Origin: Rossellomorea vietnamensis
GTDB lineage: Bacteria; Bacillota; Bacilli; Bacillales; Bacillaceae_B
Reading direction: 5' to 3'
Length of the DNA stretch: 64,000 nt
NCBI RefSeq assembly: GCF_025398035.1
Contig: NZ_CP104558.1
Coordinates: 1,736,001-1,800,000, forward strand
The first letter of the stretch is position 1; each line of letters starts with the position of its first letter. Shown piece by piece: positions 36,375 through 45,447 of the stretch. A model generated the notes under the pieces. It did no database searches. It saw nothing but the letters and a program-made list of their open reading frames with translations, and was not told where the DNA came from. The translations under genes and the position numbers were made by a program.

Positions 36375-37403
36375 TCACTTCGCCTCTTTCACAAGTTGGA
36401 ACATTTCTTTGCCTTTTAGGCATGTGGTTTCAGATTCATCAGTTGATCCTTCATCTGTTGAGTATTCCATTAGGGTTTCCACCACTTGTGTCGCCCCGAT
36501 CAGCATCAGCTTTGCCGACAGGATCGTCAAGGTAAAGAAAACGACAGGGATGAAAGAAATCCACGGATAGGTCGTCCACAGGAATTGCCACCAGCCTCCG
36601 AGGAGACCCGACCATTCATTAGAAAGGGAAACCAGGAACGGATTGTCAAAAAGGTCAACTTTAAATGATGATCCCCCTATGTAAATATTCAATACCCCAA
36701 GATGTGCAATCAACAGCATGATGATCATAAATTCCCGAATCGACACGAGAAGGGTTTGTGGAAGAATAAAGGGGCGAATATGATTCCTGATGTAATGACG
36801 CTTCGTTGCACCCAGCACTTTCGCACTATCAATAAACTCGTGACTCATGATCCGGTCATATTCATTCGTAAATAGCAGTGTCAGACTCGGAAGGGAAATC
36901 ACGATAAGAATGACCAGATAAAAAACGGTTTTATCCGTAAAACCATACGGGAAACCTTCCGGATGATGTAACGGACCATCAAGCAGCATCCAATTCAATA
37001 ATAAGAACGATAATAAGGTCGGCGGAAAATAGTTTGCGGCATCCACAATGTTATCAATGATTCTTCTGAACGGTTTCAAGTAGAAATGCAGCACCAACCC
37101 CATGAACACCGAAGGCAATACCCTACACAGTGTGATCAAGATCGCTGCCCCTATGGTATATTTCGCCCCAACAATGATAAGAAGAAAGATATTCCGGTTA
37201 AAATTGTCGGTACCAAGGGGTGGATACTCTGCCGGTGAATACGGAGGACTGAGAAGTTCCCCTTCTTCATTTTTCAAAAGGTCCAGCTTCGGCACCTCAT
37301 CTCCCCAGCCAACATAGTAAACAAGACTTGCGGCAAACATACCGAACAGAAATAAAAACCCCATCATAAATGACCGATTCTTCATCAGTTTTTTCAACAT
37401 CAT
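36375..37403 (-). CDS. OppC-like ABC permease (pair B)
   Basis: 342-residue membrane protein paralogous to the 15156-16181 product. An N-terminal membrane segment leads to the PPYSPAEYPPLGTDNFNRNIFLL segment of OppC-type permeases. A coupling loop KVLGATKRHYIRNHIRPF lies near residue 200. ATG at 37403 overlaps the upstream stop (ATGATG) after AGAAGGTGG; the in-frame start 27 bp upstream lacks a better ribosome site. No ATPase, binding protein or lipoprotein gene adjoins this copy. Confidence 0.78.
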   Translation of the reverse strand: MMLKKLMKNRSFMMGFLFLFGMFAASLVYYVGWGDEVPKLDLLKNEEGELLSPPYSPAEYPPLGTDNFNRNIFLLIIVGAKYTIGAAILITLCRVLPSVFMGLVLHFYLKPFRRIIDNIVDAANYFPPTLLSFLLLNWMLLDGPLHHPEGFPYGFTDKTVFYLVILIVISLPSLTLLFTNEYDRIMSHEFIDSAKVLGATKRHYIRNHIRPFILPQTLLVSIREFMIIMLLIAHLGVLNIYIGGSSFKVDLFDNPFLVSLSNEWSGLLGGWWQFLWTTYPWISFIPVVFFTLTILSAKLMLIGATQVVETLMEYSTDEGSTDESETTCLKGKEMFQLVKEAK

Positions 37404-38269
37404 ATCGCCACCTTCTGACCTGTTTTCCAATCAACGAAAAGCCTGATGAGGATGAGCAGGACAAAAACAGGCAGATAAAACATGATCAAACTGAAACAGA
37501 TCACATCCATTTGAGAGAATGACAGGATGAAGTGGGTGATGCCATAAATATTAAATAATCTTTCAAATACGATTAAGGAAGATAACAGAAAAAGAATGAT
37601 CGATTTGGAATGATTCAATAAGCTGAACGAAATATTCCGCAGGACATGGATGAAGAAAATCGAGTGTTTGGACATCCCCCTGCTCTTGATCAGGTCTACA
37701 TACGGCTTCCCATATTCATCGCTCACCAGTAAATAGATGATCCGGAACAACATGATTGTCGGTAAAATACACAAAGTCACAATGGGAACAAAATACACCT
37801 TTTCCTGGGAGCCGACGATCGGAAACAGAAGCACACCCGTCTCTTTCAAGATGAAAATGACACTGTATTGAATGACAATCAAGATGAAGATATCGGGTGT
37901 GGACTCGAGCAAGTTAGTCGCCCTAAGGATGAACGTTGACCAGCCGGATGGCAGCAGATGTGTGAGGTACGCAAGAAAGATGCCCATGAGGATGGATAAA
38001 AGAAAAGCAGACAAAAAAATCGAAACAGAATAGAAATACGGCTCCCAGAAGGCCGGGAACATCGGATATGAGTTGTTCGATTCATTCGTAATGGTCATCG
38101 ATTCAGAATGAACGAGGGAGGTCGATATCTCCACAATGTTGAGCATATATTGTTTCAAACTGAGATCCACACCTTCATTGAACAAACCGATGAGGCCTGT
38201 CAGAAGGATGATTCCGAACAGAACGAAGACAAATTTCAAAACCATGGAACCGATCGATTTGAGATTCAT
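37400..38269 (-). CDS. OppB-like ABC permease (pair B)
   Basis: 289 residues with about six membrane segments, paralogous to the 14263-15159 product: both have a TPD/LPD segment after the second membrane span and a GKPYVDLIKSRGMSKHSIFFI-type coupling loop. ATG at 38269 (MNLKSIG) lies 7 nt after GGAGGA and is preferred over ATG at 38290, which has no ribosome site. Transcribed before, and overlapping, the OppC-like gene. Confidence 0.77.
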   Translation of the reverse strand: MNLKSIGSMVLKFVFVLFGIILLTGLIGLFNEGVDLSLKQYMLNIVEISTSLVHSESMTITNESNNSYPMFPAFWEPYFYSVSIFLSAFLLSILMGIFLAYLTHLLPSGWSTFILRATNLLESTPDIFILIVIQYSVIFILKETGVLLFPIVGSQEKVYFVPIVTLCILPTIMLFRIIYLLVSDEYGKPYVDLIKSRGMSKHSIFFIHVLRNISFSLLNHSKSIILFLLSSLIVFERLFNIYGITHFILSFSQMDVICFSLIMFYLPVFVLLILIRLFVDWKTGQKVAI

Positions 38270-38337
38270 AGATTGATCCTCCGAATTCATTGGATAAAGT
38301 TACCTTTACATTACCATAATAAGCCAAAAAATCCCAT

Positions 38338-38370
38338 AAAAAAAGGTGAAGCCCCTTTGGACTCCACCAC
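38338..38370 (-). terminator. lysA terminator
   Basis: Minus strand GGTGGAGTCC...GGGGCTTCACC followed by TTTTTTT. Confidence 0.75.
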
Positions 38371-38378
38371 TCTTTTCC

Positions 38379-39665
38379 CTATCGATCTTTCCTTACAAGA
38401 TCCTCATACGTCTCCCGCTCGATCACGACCCGGGATTCCCCGTTATCCACAAACACAACAGCCGGTCTCGGTATCCGATTATAGTTACTCGCCATAGAAT
38501 ACCCGTATGCCCCCGTACTGAACACAGCCAGGATATCACCGTAATTCGTCGGCGGCAGCATCAGGTCCCAGATGAGCATGTCACCCGACTCGCAGCATTT
38601 CCCTGCAATGCTCACAAGCTCCGTGCATTCCTCATTCGGACGGTTTGCCAGTACCGCATGATACTTCGCCTGATACAGAGCCGGGCGTATATTATCCGTC
38701 ATCCCTCCGTCAATCGCCACATACGTGCGCACATCCGGGATGATTTTCTTCGAGCCCACTTTGTATAACGTCGTGCCCGCTTCTGCCACCATGCTTCGAC
38801 CCGGCTCCACCCAGACTTCCGGGAGCGGGTATTCATTTTTCGCAAAATAGGTTTTCACACTATCCGTTATCCCTTTGACATAGGTCGGAATCGGCAGAGG
38901 CTGGTCTTCTTCCGTATACCGGACACCAAATCCGCCACCGATATTCAAGACAGGCATCATGACGTCCAAATCGATCCGGATCCGCTGCATGAAATCAGAC
39001 AGTACCCGGATCGCCTGATCAAAGCCTTCCTGTTCAAAGATCTGAGATCCGATATGGGAATGGAGGCCCAGCAATGAGAAATACGGCTTCCTGATGGCAA
39101 GTCCAATCGCCGTTGCCGCCTGTCCGTTTGAAATGCTGAATCCGAATTTTGAATCTTCCTGGCCCGTCGTGATGTACTCGTGGGTATGGGCTTCCACCCC
39201 CGGTGTGACCCTGATCAGGATCTGCACCTCCTGCTCCCGCTCTTTTGCCAGGTCATGGAGCAGTTCAAGTTCAAGGAAACTATCGACGACAAAGCAGCCG
39301 ATTTCAGCTTCAAGAGCCATTAGAAGCTCATCTTCGGATTTATTGTTGCCGTGAAAATGGATCCGTGCAGCCGGGAAACCAGCTTCAAGTGCCGTATACA
39401 ATTCCCCGCCTGAGACGACATCCAGGGAGAGGTTCTCTTGTTCCGCCAGGCGCACCATTTCTTTACAAAGAAATGCCTTACTCGCATACGCCACCTGATA
39501 TTTCAGACCACTCTCATTGAATGCATCCCGAAACAATTTCGCATTCCCGCGAATCATCCCTTCATCATAAACCATCAGTGGCGTGCCGTATCTTTCCACC
39601 AAATCACCCGTACCGATCCCACCAATCGTTAAATCCCCTTGAACATTCACATCAACTGTACTCAT
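38379..39665 (-). CDS. lysA: Diaminopimelate decarboxylase
   Basis: Last step of lysine synthesis: PLP-dependent decarboxylation of meso-diaminopimelate. 428 residues. The PLP Lys63 sits in YASKAF. The HSHIGSQIF and GGGFGVRY segments bind the phosphate, and the dimer-interface Cys is in CCESGDML. ATG at 39665 lies 8 nt after AAAGGAG. The longer in-frame reading upstream runs through the riboswitch and terminator and is not coding. Control by the lysine riboswitch is clear from the leader. Confidence 0.96.
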   Translation of the reverse strand: MSTVDVNVQGDLTIGGIGTGDLVERYGTPLMVYDEGMIRGNAKLFRDAFNESGLKYQVAYASKAFLCKEMVRLAEQENLSLDVVSGGELYTALEAGFPAARIHFHGNNKSEDELLMALEAEIGCFVVDSFLELELLHDLAKEREQEVQILIRVTPGVEAHTHEYITTGQEDSKFGFSISNGQAATAIGLAIRKPYFSLLGLHSHIGSQIFEQEGFDQAIRVLSDFMQRIRIDLDVMMPVLNIGGGFGVRYTEEDQPLPIPTYVKGITDSVKTYFAKNEYPLPEVWVEPGRSMVAEAGTTLYKVGSKKIIPDVRTYVAIDGGMTDNIRPALYQAKYHAVLANRPNEECTELVSIAGKCCESGDMLIWDLMLPPTNYGDILAVFSTGAYGYSMASNYNRIPRPAVVFVDNGESRVVIERETYEDLVRKDR

Positions 39666-39694
39666 ATCCCTAACTCCTTTAGACTCTCTAAAAA

Positions 39695-39735
39695 AACACA
39701 AAAAAACCGTATGAAGCAGATGCTCATACGGTTTT
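39695..39735 (-). terminator. Lysine-riboswitch terminator
   Basis: Minus strand AAAACCGTATGAGCA...TGCTTCATACGGTTTTTTT, about 30 nt before the lysA start. It is the OFF structure of the leader. Confidence 0.9.
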
Positions 39736-39778
39736 CCATCAAAGGTTACGGAACCAAGATGAAGACTATGTATTAACA

Positions 39779-39957
39779 TCTCTTCAATAGTGCTCCACAA
39801 CTTTTGCATTGTGACAGTCCAGCATTTCTTCAATGCTGGCCCAACAAAAAATAGAATTGGCTATTTTCTGCTTCGGCGATCTGCCTTTCCCAACTTATCC
39901 CGGAATCCATTATTCTCAAAGAAGGTACTCATCATTCTCGCGCCTCTATTATCAGAG
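39779..39957 (-). promoter_or_regulatory. Lysine riboswitch (L-box)
   Basis: Minus strand runs through the L-box landmarks in order: ATAGAGGCGCGA, ATGATGAGTA, GGGAAAGGCAG, GCCGAAGC, TTGGGCCAGC with its hairpin, ACTGTCAC, and GTGGAGCACTAT. P1 pairs TAATAG with CTATTG. A terminator follows, so lysine should repress lysA. Confidence 0.93.
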
Positions 39958-39984
39958 AGTGACTGTATATTTTTTATTGGCATA

Positions 39985-40014
39985 ACTATATCATTCTCTT
40001 GAAAAGGTTGTCAA
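39985..40014 (-). promoter_or_regulatory. lysA leader promoter
   Basis: Minus strand TTGACA (40014-40009), 18-bp spacer, TATAGT (39990-39985), about 25 nt before the L-box. Confidence 0.8.
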
Positions 40015-40152
40015 TTGGTTTTTGGATGGAGCGTTAATTCGGGGGTAGGGTTGATAAATTTTCACTTCCTTTTTGAGGATTTTTCTTTTAAATGTATTCG
40101 CTTATAATATATATAAAATAAACTATATATGTATCAGAAAGGAGTGCTTCCC

Positions 40153-41112
40153 ATCAAAGAATTGACTCTCGGTATTATTTCATCCATGTTCTTTGCCGTC
40201 ACCTTCATCCTGAACCGGTCCATGGAACTGGCCGGCGGAAGCTGGATGTGGAGTTCGTCCCTGCGTTTTTTGTTCATGCTTCCATTCCTTTTCATTATTG
40301 TAGGTTTACGAAAGAATATAAATCAAGTGTGGATCGAAATGAAGAAGAAACCATACGAGTGGCTGACGTGGAGCTTTGTCGGGTTTGTCCTCTTTTATGG
40401 TCCTTTGACGTATGCGGCAGCATATGGACCCGGCTGGCTTGTTGCGGGCACGTGGCAATTCACGATTGTGGCAGGGATCCTGCTCGCTCCCTTGTTTTTC
40501 ACTTCAGGACCTGTGAGACGCAGGCACTCCATTCAAAAAAGGGCTCTCGGCATTTCCTCGATCATTTTAATCGGGGTACTGTTCATTCAACAGGAAAATG
40601 CCAGTGGGCTGTCTCTTTCAGAAGTGATCACAGGAGTCTTACCGGTGATCGTCGCAGCGTTCGCTTACCCTCTTGGGAACCGTAAAATGATGGAGGTATG
40701 CGGAGGGAAGCTTGATACGTTTCAACGGGTGCTCGGAATGACGATCGCAAGTACTCCCTTGTGGCTGATCCTTGGAAGCTATGCGTTTTTTAGAGTAGGC
40801 ATCCCCTCCACTGGTCAAGTGACACAATCCTTTATCGTAGCCGTTTGCTCAGGTGTGATTGCGACTTCCCTCTTTTTTCTTGCGACGAATATGGCAAGGC
40901 ATCATCCCGGGAAGCTTGCGGCAGTGGAAGCGACCCAGTCGACCCAGATCCTGTTCGTCATCATGGGAGAAGCGGCCATCCTTTCCGTTCCCTTTCCGTC
41001 AGGATTCGCTCTCCTCGGCATCCTCCTGATCATCACAGGAATGATCATCCACACCGTCAACGTTAAAAGAATGAATGGCGGTGTGGTGAAACCGGTAAAA
41101 TCCGCTAGCTAA
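40153..41112 (+). CDS. DMT-superfamily transporter, possible ATC start
   Basis: 319-residue membrane protein with about ten segments, similar to the EmrE-like multidrug/metabolite group of the DMT superfamily; typical openings are MKELTLGIISSMFFAVTFIL-like. The only ATG (40129) has no ribosome site and lies about 15 nt after the expected transcription start. AAAGGAG (40138-40144) points 8 nt downstream to ATC at 40153, which begins the family-like KELTLGI. A TATAAT (40103-40108) serves as -10. Substrate unknown. Confidence 0.75.
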   Translation: MKELTLGIISSMFFAVTFILNRSMELAGGSWMWSSSLRFLFMLPFLFIIVGLRKNINQVWIEMKKKPYEWLTWSFVGFVLFYGPLTYAAAYGPGWLVAGTWQFTIVAGILLAPLFFTSGPVRRRHSIQKRALGISSIILIGVLFIQQENASGLSLSEVITGVLPVIVAAFAYPLGNRKMMEVCGGKLDTFQRVLGMTIASTPLWLILGSYAFFRVGIPSTGQVTQSFIVAVCSGVIATSLFFLATNMARHHPGKLAAVEATQSTQILFVIMGEAAILSVPFPSGFALLGILLIITGMIIHTVNVKRMNGGVVKPVKSAS

Positions 41113-41152
41113 AAAAGGAGGAGCATCCCACCCTGGGGATACTCCTCCTTTC
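41113..41152. terminator. Bidirectional terminator after the DMT gene
   Basis: AAAGGAGGAGCATCCC...GGGGATACTCCTCCTTT between convergent genes. Confidence 0.85.
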
Positions 41153-41155
41153 TAA

Positions 41156-41809
41156 TTATTTAAATACCTGCCTTCTCATCCACTGGGTCGCAGCCCATTT
41201 ATCCCCGATGACAACCGGTGCACCGCCATGCAGCGTTAAATCGTTCAGTTCCTGATTATCATAGAAATATTCAAAGTAAACGGCCATCCCTTTTTGCGGG
41301 GAGACAGACAGGCCAAGTTTCGGAAAGTACGTTTCACCGCCCTCCTCCACGTCGTTAAGGTACATGACAAGGGTACTGATCCTCGGATTCTTCACCGGTC
41401 TTGCAGATGCCGAGAAAAAATCAAAGTGCGCCTTGTATTCCTGACCAGGCTTATAGTTCAGGATCTGAAGACCCTCCCCGTGCTCGACGGGTATATTCAT
41501 AATTTGAGAGACTCGCTTTTCAACCCGTGTCACGACGTCATGGCTTTCTTCCAAAAAGACAGAACTGCTCGTTCTCAGTCCATCGACTGTCCGGGTATTC
41601 CCGATTTTTGAGCGCTCGACCCGATCTTTTGACAATTGGATGAGTTCATCACATTCTTCATGACTCAGCACATTGCCAAGGACGACGATCAGGGGCTCCT
41701 CCATTTTCACGATGATCTGGATATCCCGGTCTTCGGTCTTGATCTTATTCCCCGTGTGGTGAAAAATCGTTTGTTCCTTTACAGCTATATCAGTCGTATT
41801 CATTGCCAA
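41156..41809 (-). CDS. 2-oxoglutarate/Fe(II) dioxygenase, prolyl-4-hydroxylase type
   Basis: 217 residues. Double-stranded beta-helix oxygenase with iron ligands His128, Asp130 (AHFDFF) and His194 (TLHGG), and Lys204 (GDKWAATQW) for the 2-oxoglutarate carboxylate. This is the P4H alpha-subunit domain known from the Bacillus anthracis enzyme. The target protein here is unknown. The start is uncertain: TTG at 41809 lies 10 nt after AGAGG, with ATG 6 bp further in. Confidence 0.85.
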   Translation of the reverse strand: MAMNTTDIAVKEQTIFHHTGNKIKTEDRDIQIIVKMEEPLIVVLGNVLSHEECDELIQLSKDRVERSKIGNTRTVDGLRTSSSVFLEESHDVVTRVEKRVSQIMNIPVEHGEGLQILNYKPGQEYKAHFDFFSASARPVKNPRISTLVMYLNDVEEGGETYFPKLGLSVSPQKGMAVYFEYFYDNQELNDLTLHGGAPVVIGDKWAATQWMRRQVFK

Positions 41810-42108
41810 CTTTCATCAACCTCTAATCGTATTTTTAACATTCTGAATTCTTACATTGGTGGAAGCATTCTTTGAATCTTCCAGACTGGGAAAACGATAG
41901 CAACTTTGGCATAACTGTATCTTTTATTCGGTTGTTTCCTCCTGCATGTCAAAATATGAGAGTGTATTTTTATATATTTTACACCCGGGATGAGGGGAAT
42001 TCTATCTTTATTTTTTCTTTTTCCGCTGAAAAATAACGAGGCTGATTCAGGTGTAGGATTGGCGTGGGTTCAGGCATGTCACAGAAAGGACACGTAGTCA
42101 AAACTCAT
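41810..42108. other. Gene-free region upstream of the oxygenase gene
   Basis: No coding frame is supported. On the minus strand TTGACA is followed within its spacer by AGGAGG with no usable start. Further down, a GGAAG...CTTCC hairpin lies near 41855-41880. Nothing more was recognised. Confidence 0.35.
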
Positions 42109-42140
42109 AAAAAAAGACTGCCGAATCCCATCCGACAGTC
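42109..42140 (-). terminator. mtl operon terminator
   Basis: Minus strand GACTGTCGGAT-GGG-ATTCGGCAGTC followed by TTTTTTTATG. Confidence 0.8.
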
Positions 42141-42147
42141 CATCCAT

Positions 42148-43290
42148 TTATTTCTTCAATGCTTCATACTGAACTAATACTTCCTCCACAATTTCACTAT
42201 CCGCATCCAGTCCGCTCACTTTTTTCAAAACATATGCAGGGCCGTGTTCCTTGATCATGCCCTGGATTTCCATGGCCTGTTCGTCTTCAGGATTGTCGAA
42301 CAGGAGCGCTGCTGCAATCGCTTTGGCGAGATACGAATAAGAAAGTCCTGCTTTTTGAGCTTCTGTGGTCGGGCGGATCAATCGGTCATCGGGACCAAGT
42401 TTCCTGATCGGCGCGCGTCCCACACGGGTCACATCATCATTCAGGTAGGCGTTTTTGAAGCGTTCGATGTTTTTATCAATATAAGCAAGATGGTCGTTTT
42501 CATCGAGACCATATTGCTTCACAAGGTAGGCACCTGTTTCTTTCAACGTTTCCTTCACTTGTGCAGCGATTCCGTCATCGGCCAATGTCTGATCAATGGT
42601 CGATTTCCCTTGCAGATATCCAAGGTAAGCAATGACGGCGTGCCCTGTGTTCACCGTGAACAGCTTCCGTTCGATGAAGGGTGCTAGATCTTCCACGATC
42701 GTCATTCCTTCAACTGGCGGGATTTCTTCCGTGGTCTCGACCACCCACTCGTAGTATGGTTCAACGAGGACGTCCAATGAACCTTGATCCTGCATCGGTA
42801 CAATGCGATCAACCGCTGAATTGAAGAAGAAGACTTTGCCTTCAAGCTTTGCAGCCGTTTCTTCATTAAGATTTTCTAAAATATGCTTTTTCAAAATATC
42901 TGTTGCACCGATCTGGTTTTCACATGCGATGACGTATAACGGTTCCTCTGAAGAGGCCACTCGCTTAGTGATCCCTTTAGCGATCAGGGGTGCGATCCGT
43001 GGCAGGATGTTCGGTCCGATTGCCGTCGTAAGGTAAGTAGACGAGACGATCGTATCGATTACTTCCCCTTCCTGATGAAGGTTGTTCAGGCCGGACACAT
43101 TCTCGATCGTTTCCGTTTCCATCGTTTCCGTTGCAAGCTTCACCTCATAGCGTCCTTCTTCATTCAGTTTATTGATCACTTGTTCCGCAATATCCACAAA
43201 GGTCACATGGTAACCTGATTGGGAAAACAATGCTCCGATAAACCCTCTGCCTATGTTTCCTGCTCCAAAATGTATGGCTTGTTTCAACAT
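42148..43290 (-). CDS. mtlD: Mannitol-1-phosphate 5-dehydrogenase
   Basis: 380-residue NAD-dependent enzyme converting mannitol 1-phosphate to fructose 6-phosphate. The N-terminal FGAGNIGRGFIG binds NAD. The FNSAVDRIVP and KLFTVNTGHAVIAYLGY segments are the family's substrate and catalytic regions. Of three consecutive ATG codons, the one at 43290 has the best spacing (6 nt) to AAAGGA. Translationally coupled to mtlR, whose TGA overlaps this start. Confidence 0.95.
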   Translation of the reverse strand: MLKQAIHFGAGNIGRGFIGALFSQSGYHVTFVDIAEQVINKLNEEGRYEVKLATETMETETIENVSGLNNLHQEGEVIDTIVSSTYLTTAIGPNILPRIAPLIAKGITKRVASSEEPLYVIACENQIGATDILKKHILENLNEETAAKLEGKVFFFNSAVDRIVPMQDQGSLDVLVEPYYEWVVETTEEIPPVEGMTIVEDLAPFIERKLFTVNTGHAVIAYLGYLQGKSTIDQTLADDGIAAQVKETLKETGAYLVKQYGLDENDHLAYIDKNIERFKNAYLNDDVTRVGRAPIRKLGPDDRLIRPTTEAQKAGLSYSYLAKAIAAALLFDNPEDEQAMEIQGMIKEHGPAYVLKKVSGLDADSEIVEEVLVQYEALKK

Positions 43291-43292
43291 CA

Positions 43293-45362
43293 TCATTCCT
43301 TTATCAAATTAGTTTGTAAGTAGTCCAGAAAGATTTCTTCTAATTTCTTTAAAATGATCGCTTCGTTCGTGGACGAATAAATCATCATCGATCGATGATC
43401 TTCGATTAAACTTGTAGAGATCAGGCTGAGGATTTCCTGTTCCCGCCTGCTCAATTCTTCCGGGGCAAGCATTAGGAGAAGGCTCTTCATCTCCATCTCC
43501 GCACCATCCATCCCCTTGATCTTGCAAGGTTCATCCAGATGGGCCACCTGGAAGATCAGCTTATTTACGTTATGATCCCGGCAATGAAAAAGCCCCATAT
43601 TCGTGTTCGGGATGCCCAGTCCGCCTTTCTTCTCCCTTTCCAACAGTTGGTCCAGGACCACTCGAGGCTGTTGAAGAAGTCCGTCCCTGTAAGCCTGCTC
43701 CACCATTTCAATCAGGATCCTGACGTGATTTCCCGCCGACTGCTTCCGGTACACGCGGAAATTGGTAAGGATGGCTTCCATGCTGGAATGGACATCTTTG
43801 ATCTCCTGAAGGAGCATTCTCACTTCGGCTTTCCCATCAGACTTCTGTGATGGTTTCAAATATTTTTTCCTCGTCAGCTTCTCGACGTTATTCTGCAGAT
43901 AGCTTTGGATGAATCCGATGTCCTTCTCACTCAATAATGGACTCACCAGAATATACTCCACTTCCGTAAAAGGAAGCCTGACGGTGGAAATGACAATGTC
44001 ATACTCCTCAAGATCCGCTGTCTGGAAATCCTTGATCGACAGGATTTCCACCTTGTTGATCATGCTCAACTCCCGCTGGATGCGGCTTGCGAGCATCTTG
44101 GACGTCCCGATTCCTGTGGGACATACGACCACGGCTTGGACATTTACCTTTTCTTCATTCATCAGCATGGCGGATCCGAAATGAAGGACGATGAATGCCA
44201 CTTCATCATCCGGAAACGAGATATCCCTAAACTCCATTTCCAGACTTTTTTTCACCGCTAGAAATAAGACCGGATACTTTTTCTTGATTTCATCCGTCAG
44301 GGGATTGAAAAGGTCCAGTTCCTGCTGCAAGCGGAAGATGGACGGTCCCATATGGGCTAGGAGCCCCTGGAACAGGGAAAAGTCATCGGACAGATCAACG
44401 TGGAGGTCTGCCGAAACATCTTTTATGATATTTTTGATAAGGTGCCCAAGGAGGATACTGTCATAGTAAACGACTTCTGGATCCTGCACCTTTGATCCTT
44501 TCAAAATGACCGTCAAGAATTGTACATCCAGATCGTTGATTGAAACGGAAAGCCGCTGTTTCAGTTCCCCGCATATCATGTCCATCAACTGAAACTCCCG
44601 GGGTGCCCCTTCTTCAGATGGTTCCCTTTGCTGTAATCCGAATCCCTTTTCGGTTCGTTGGACTGTCAGGCAGATATGCACGACAAGACCGATATAATCA
44701 CTGTCCGTTAACGTGATCTGCTCGTCCGCCAAATGATGATTCACCACCTGGTCGACGGCGAGTAAATAGTCCGGCTTGAAATAACCGAGAACCGGTTCAT
44801 CAAGATGATGGCCCTCTTGCATCCCATACAGTGTCTCGATGATGTCTTCATAAAAATGGACCAGGAAAAAACTTGCCAGGGCATGACGCTTGTCGGCTTC
44901 TTCCGCCATAAGCTCCACCCCCACCCCTCGTTTCCTCGTCAGGGTGATCCCGTACTTCTGAAGCCAATCCGCAAGCTCATCCAGATAAGAAGACAAGGTC
45001 GTCACGCTGATTCCGAGCTGTCTCGCAAGCACCTGTTTTTTAAAAGATGGCCCTTCATGGAGAAGGATGATCAGGAGATTCAGCTTTCGTTCCTCAGGTG
45101 TTTCGTCGGTCGGACTCACATCCGCAAGGTTTTGTATTAAACGATAAATATGCTCGTTCTTCCCATCGATGAACAGACCTTCATTGGCCGTCCTTTTCAA
45201 TTCCAGATGGTACTGCTTTAAAATGCTTTCGATTGATTTCAAATTTCGCTGTACGGTTCTTCCGCTCACATTCAAAAACGCAGAGAGAGAGTACACGGTA
45301 TGTTTCCCCGATGTTTTTACAATCAATTCGATTATGGATTTTTCCCTTGATGTAATAAACAT
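43293..45362 (-). CDS. mtlR: MtlR, PRD/PTS-controlled activator of the mannitol operon
   Basis: 689 residues: two N-terminal helix-turn-helix units (about 5-150), two PTS regulation domains (about 180-400), an EIIB-like domain near 405-495 (VVVCPTGIGTSKMLA, with a Cys), and an EIIA-like C-terminal domain (about 540-689). In Bacillus MtlR these are phosphorylated by HPr and EII proteins to link activation to mannitol supply and carbon status. ATG at 45362 lies after AGAGGGG; the longer in-frame reading is not supported. Order mtlA-mtlR-mtlD. Confidence 0.92.
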   Translation of the reverse strand: MFITSREKSIIELIVKTSGKHTVYSLSAFLNVSGRTVQRNLKSIESILKQYHLELKRTANEGLFIDGKNEHIYRLIQNLADVSPTDETPEERKLNLLIILLHEGPSFKKQVLARQLGISVTTLSSYLDELADWLQKYGITLTRKRGVGVELMAEEADKRHALASFFLVHFYEDIIETLYGMQEGHHLDEPVLGYFKPDYLLAVDQVVNHHLADEQITLTDSDYIGLVVHICLTVQRTEKGFGLQQREPSEEGAPREFQLMDMICGELKQRLSVSINDLDVQFLTVILKGSKVQDPEVVYYDSILLGHLIKNIIKDVSADLHVDLSDDFSLFQGLLAHMGPSIFRLQQELDLFNPLTDEIKKKYPVLFLAVKKSLEMEFRDISFPDDEVAFIVLHFGSAMLMNEEKVNVQAVVVCPTGIGTSKMLASRIQRELSMINKVEILSIKDFQTADLEEYDIVISTVRLPFTEVEYILVSPLLSEKDIGFIQSYLQNNVEKLTRKKYLKPSQKSDGKAEVRMLLQEIKDVHSSMEAILTNFRVYRKQSAGNHVRILIEMVEQAYRDGLLQQPRVVLDQLLEREKKGGLGIPNTNMGLFHCRDHNVNKLIFQVAHLDEPCKIKGMDGAEMEMKSLLLMLAPEELSRREQEILSLISTSLIEDHRSMMIYSSTNEAIILKKLEEIFLDYLQTNLIKE

Positions 45363-45410
45363 ACTTTCCCCTCTTTCCCTGGCATGAGCTTTTTTCAAAA
45401 CAAATGAGAA

Positions 45411-45437
45411 CAGAAAGGCAGGAATCCCGCCTTTCTG
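45411..45437 (-). terminator. mtlA-mtlR intercistronic hairpin
   Basis: CAGAAAGGC/GCCTTTCTG, 9-bp stem in the 85-bp gap, without a good T tract on the minus strand. It may stabilise the mtlA message or attenuate mtlR. Confidence 0.55.
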
Positions 45438-45447
45438 AATGATTGTT

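Noticed and set aside
39666..39833. 56-codon N-terminal extension of lysA
   Set aside because: It runs through the lysine riboswitch and terminator; the family start and ribosome site are at 39665.
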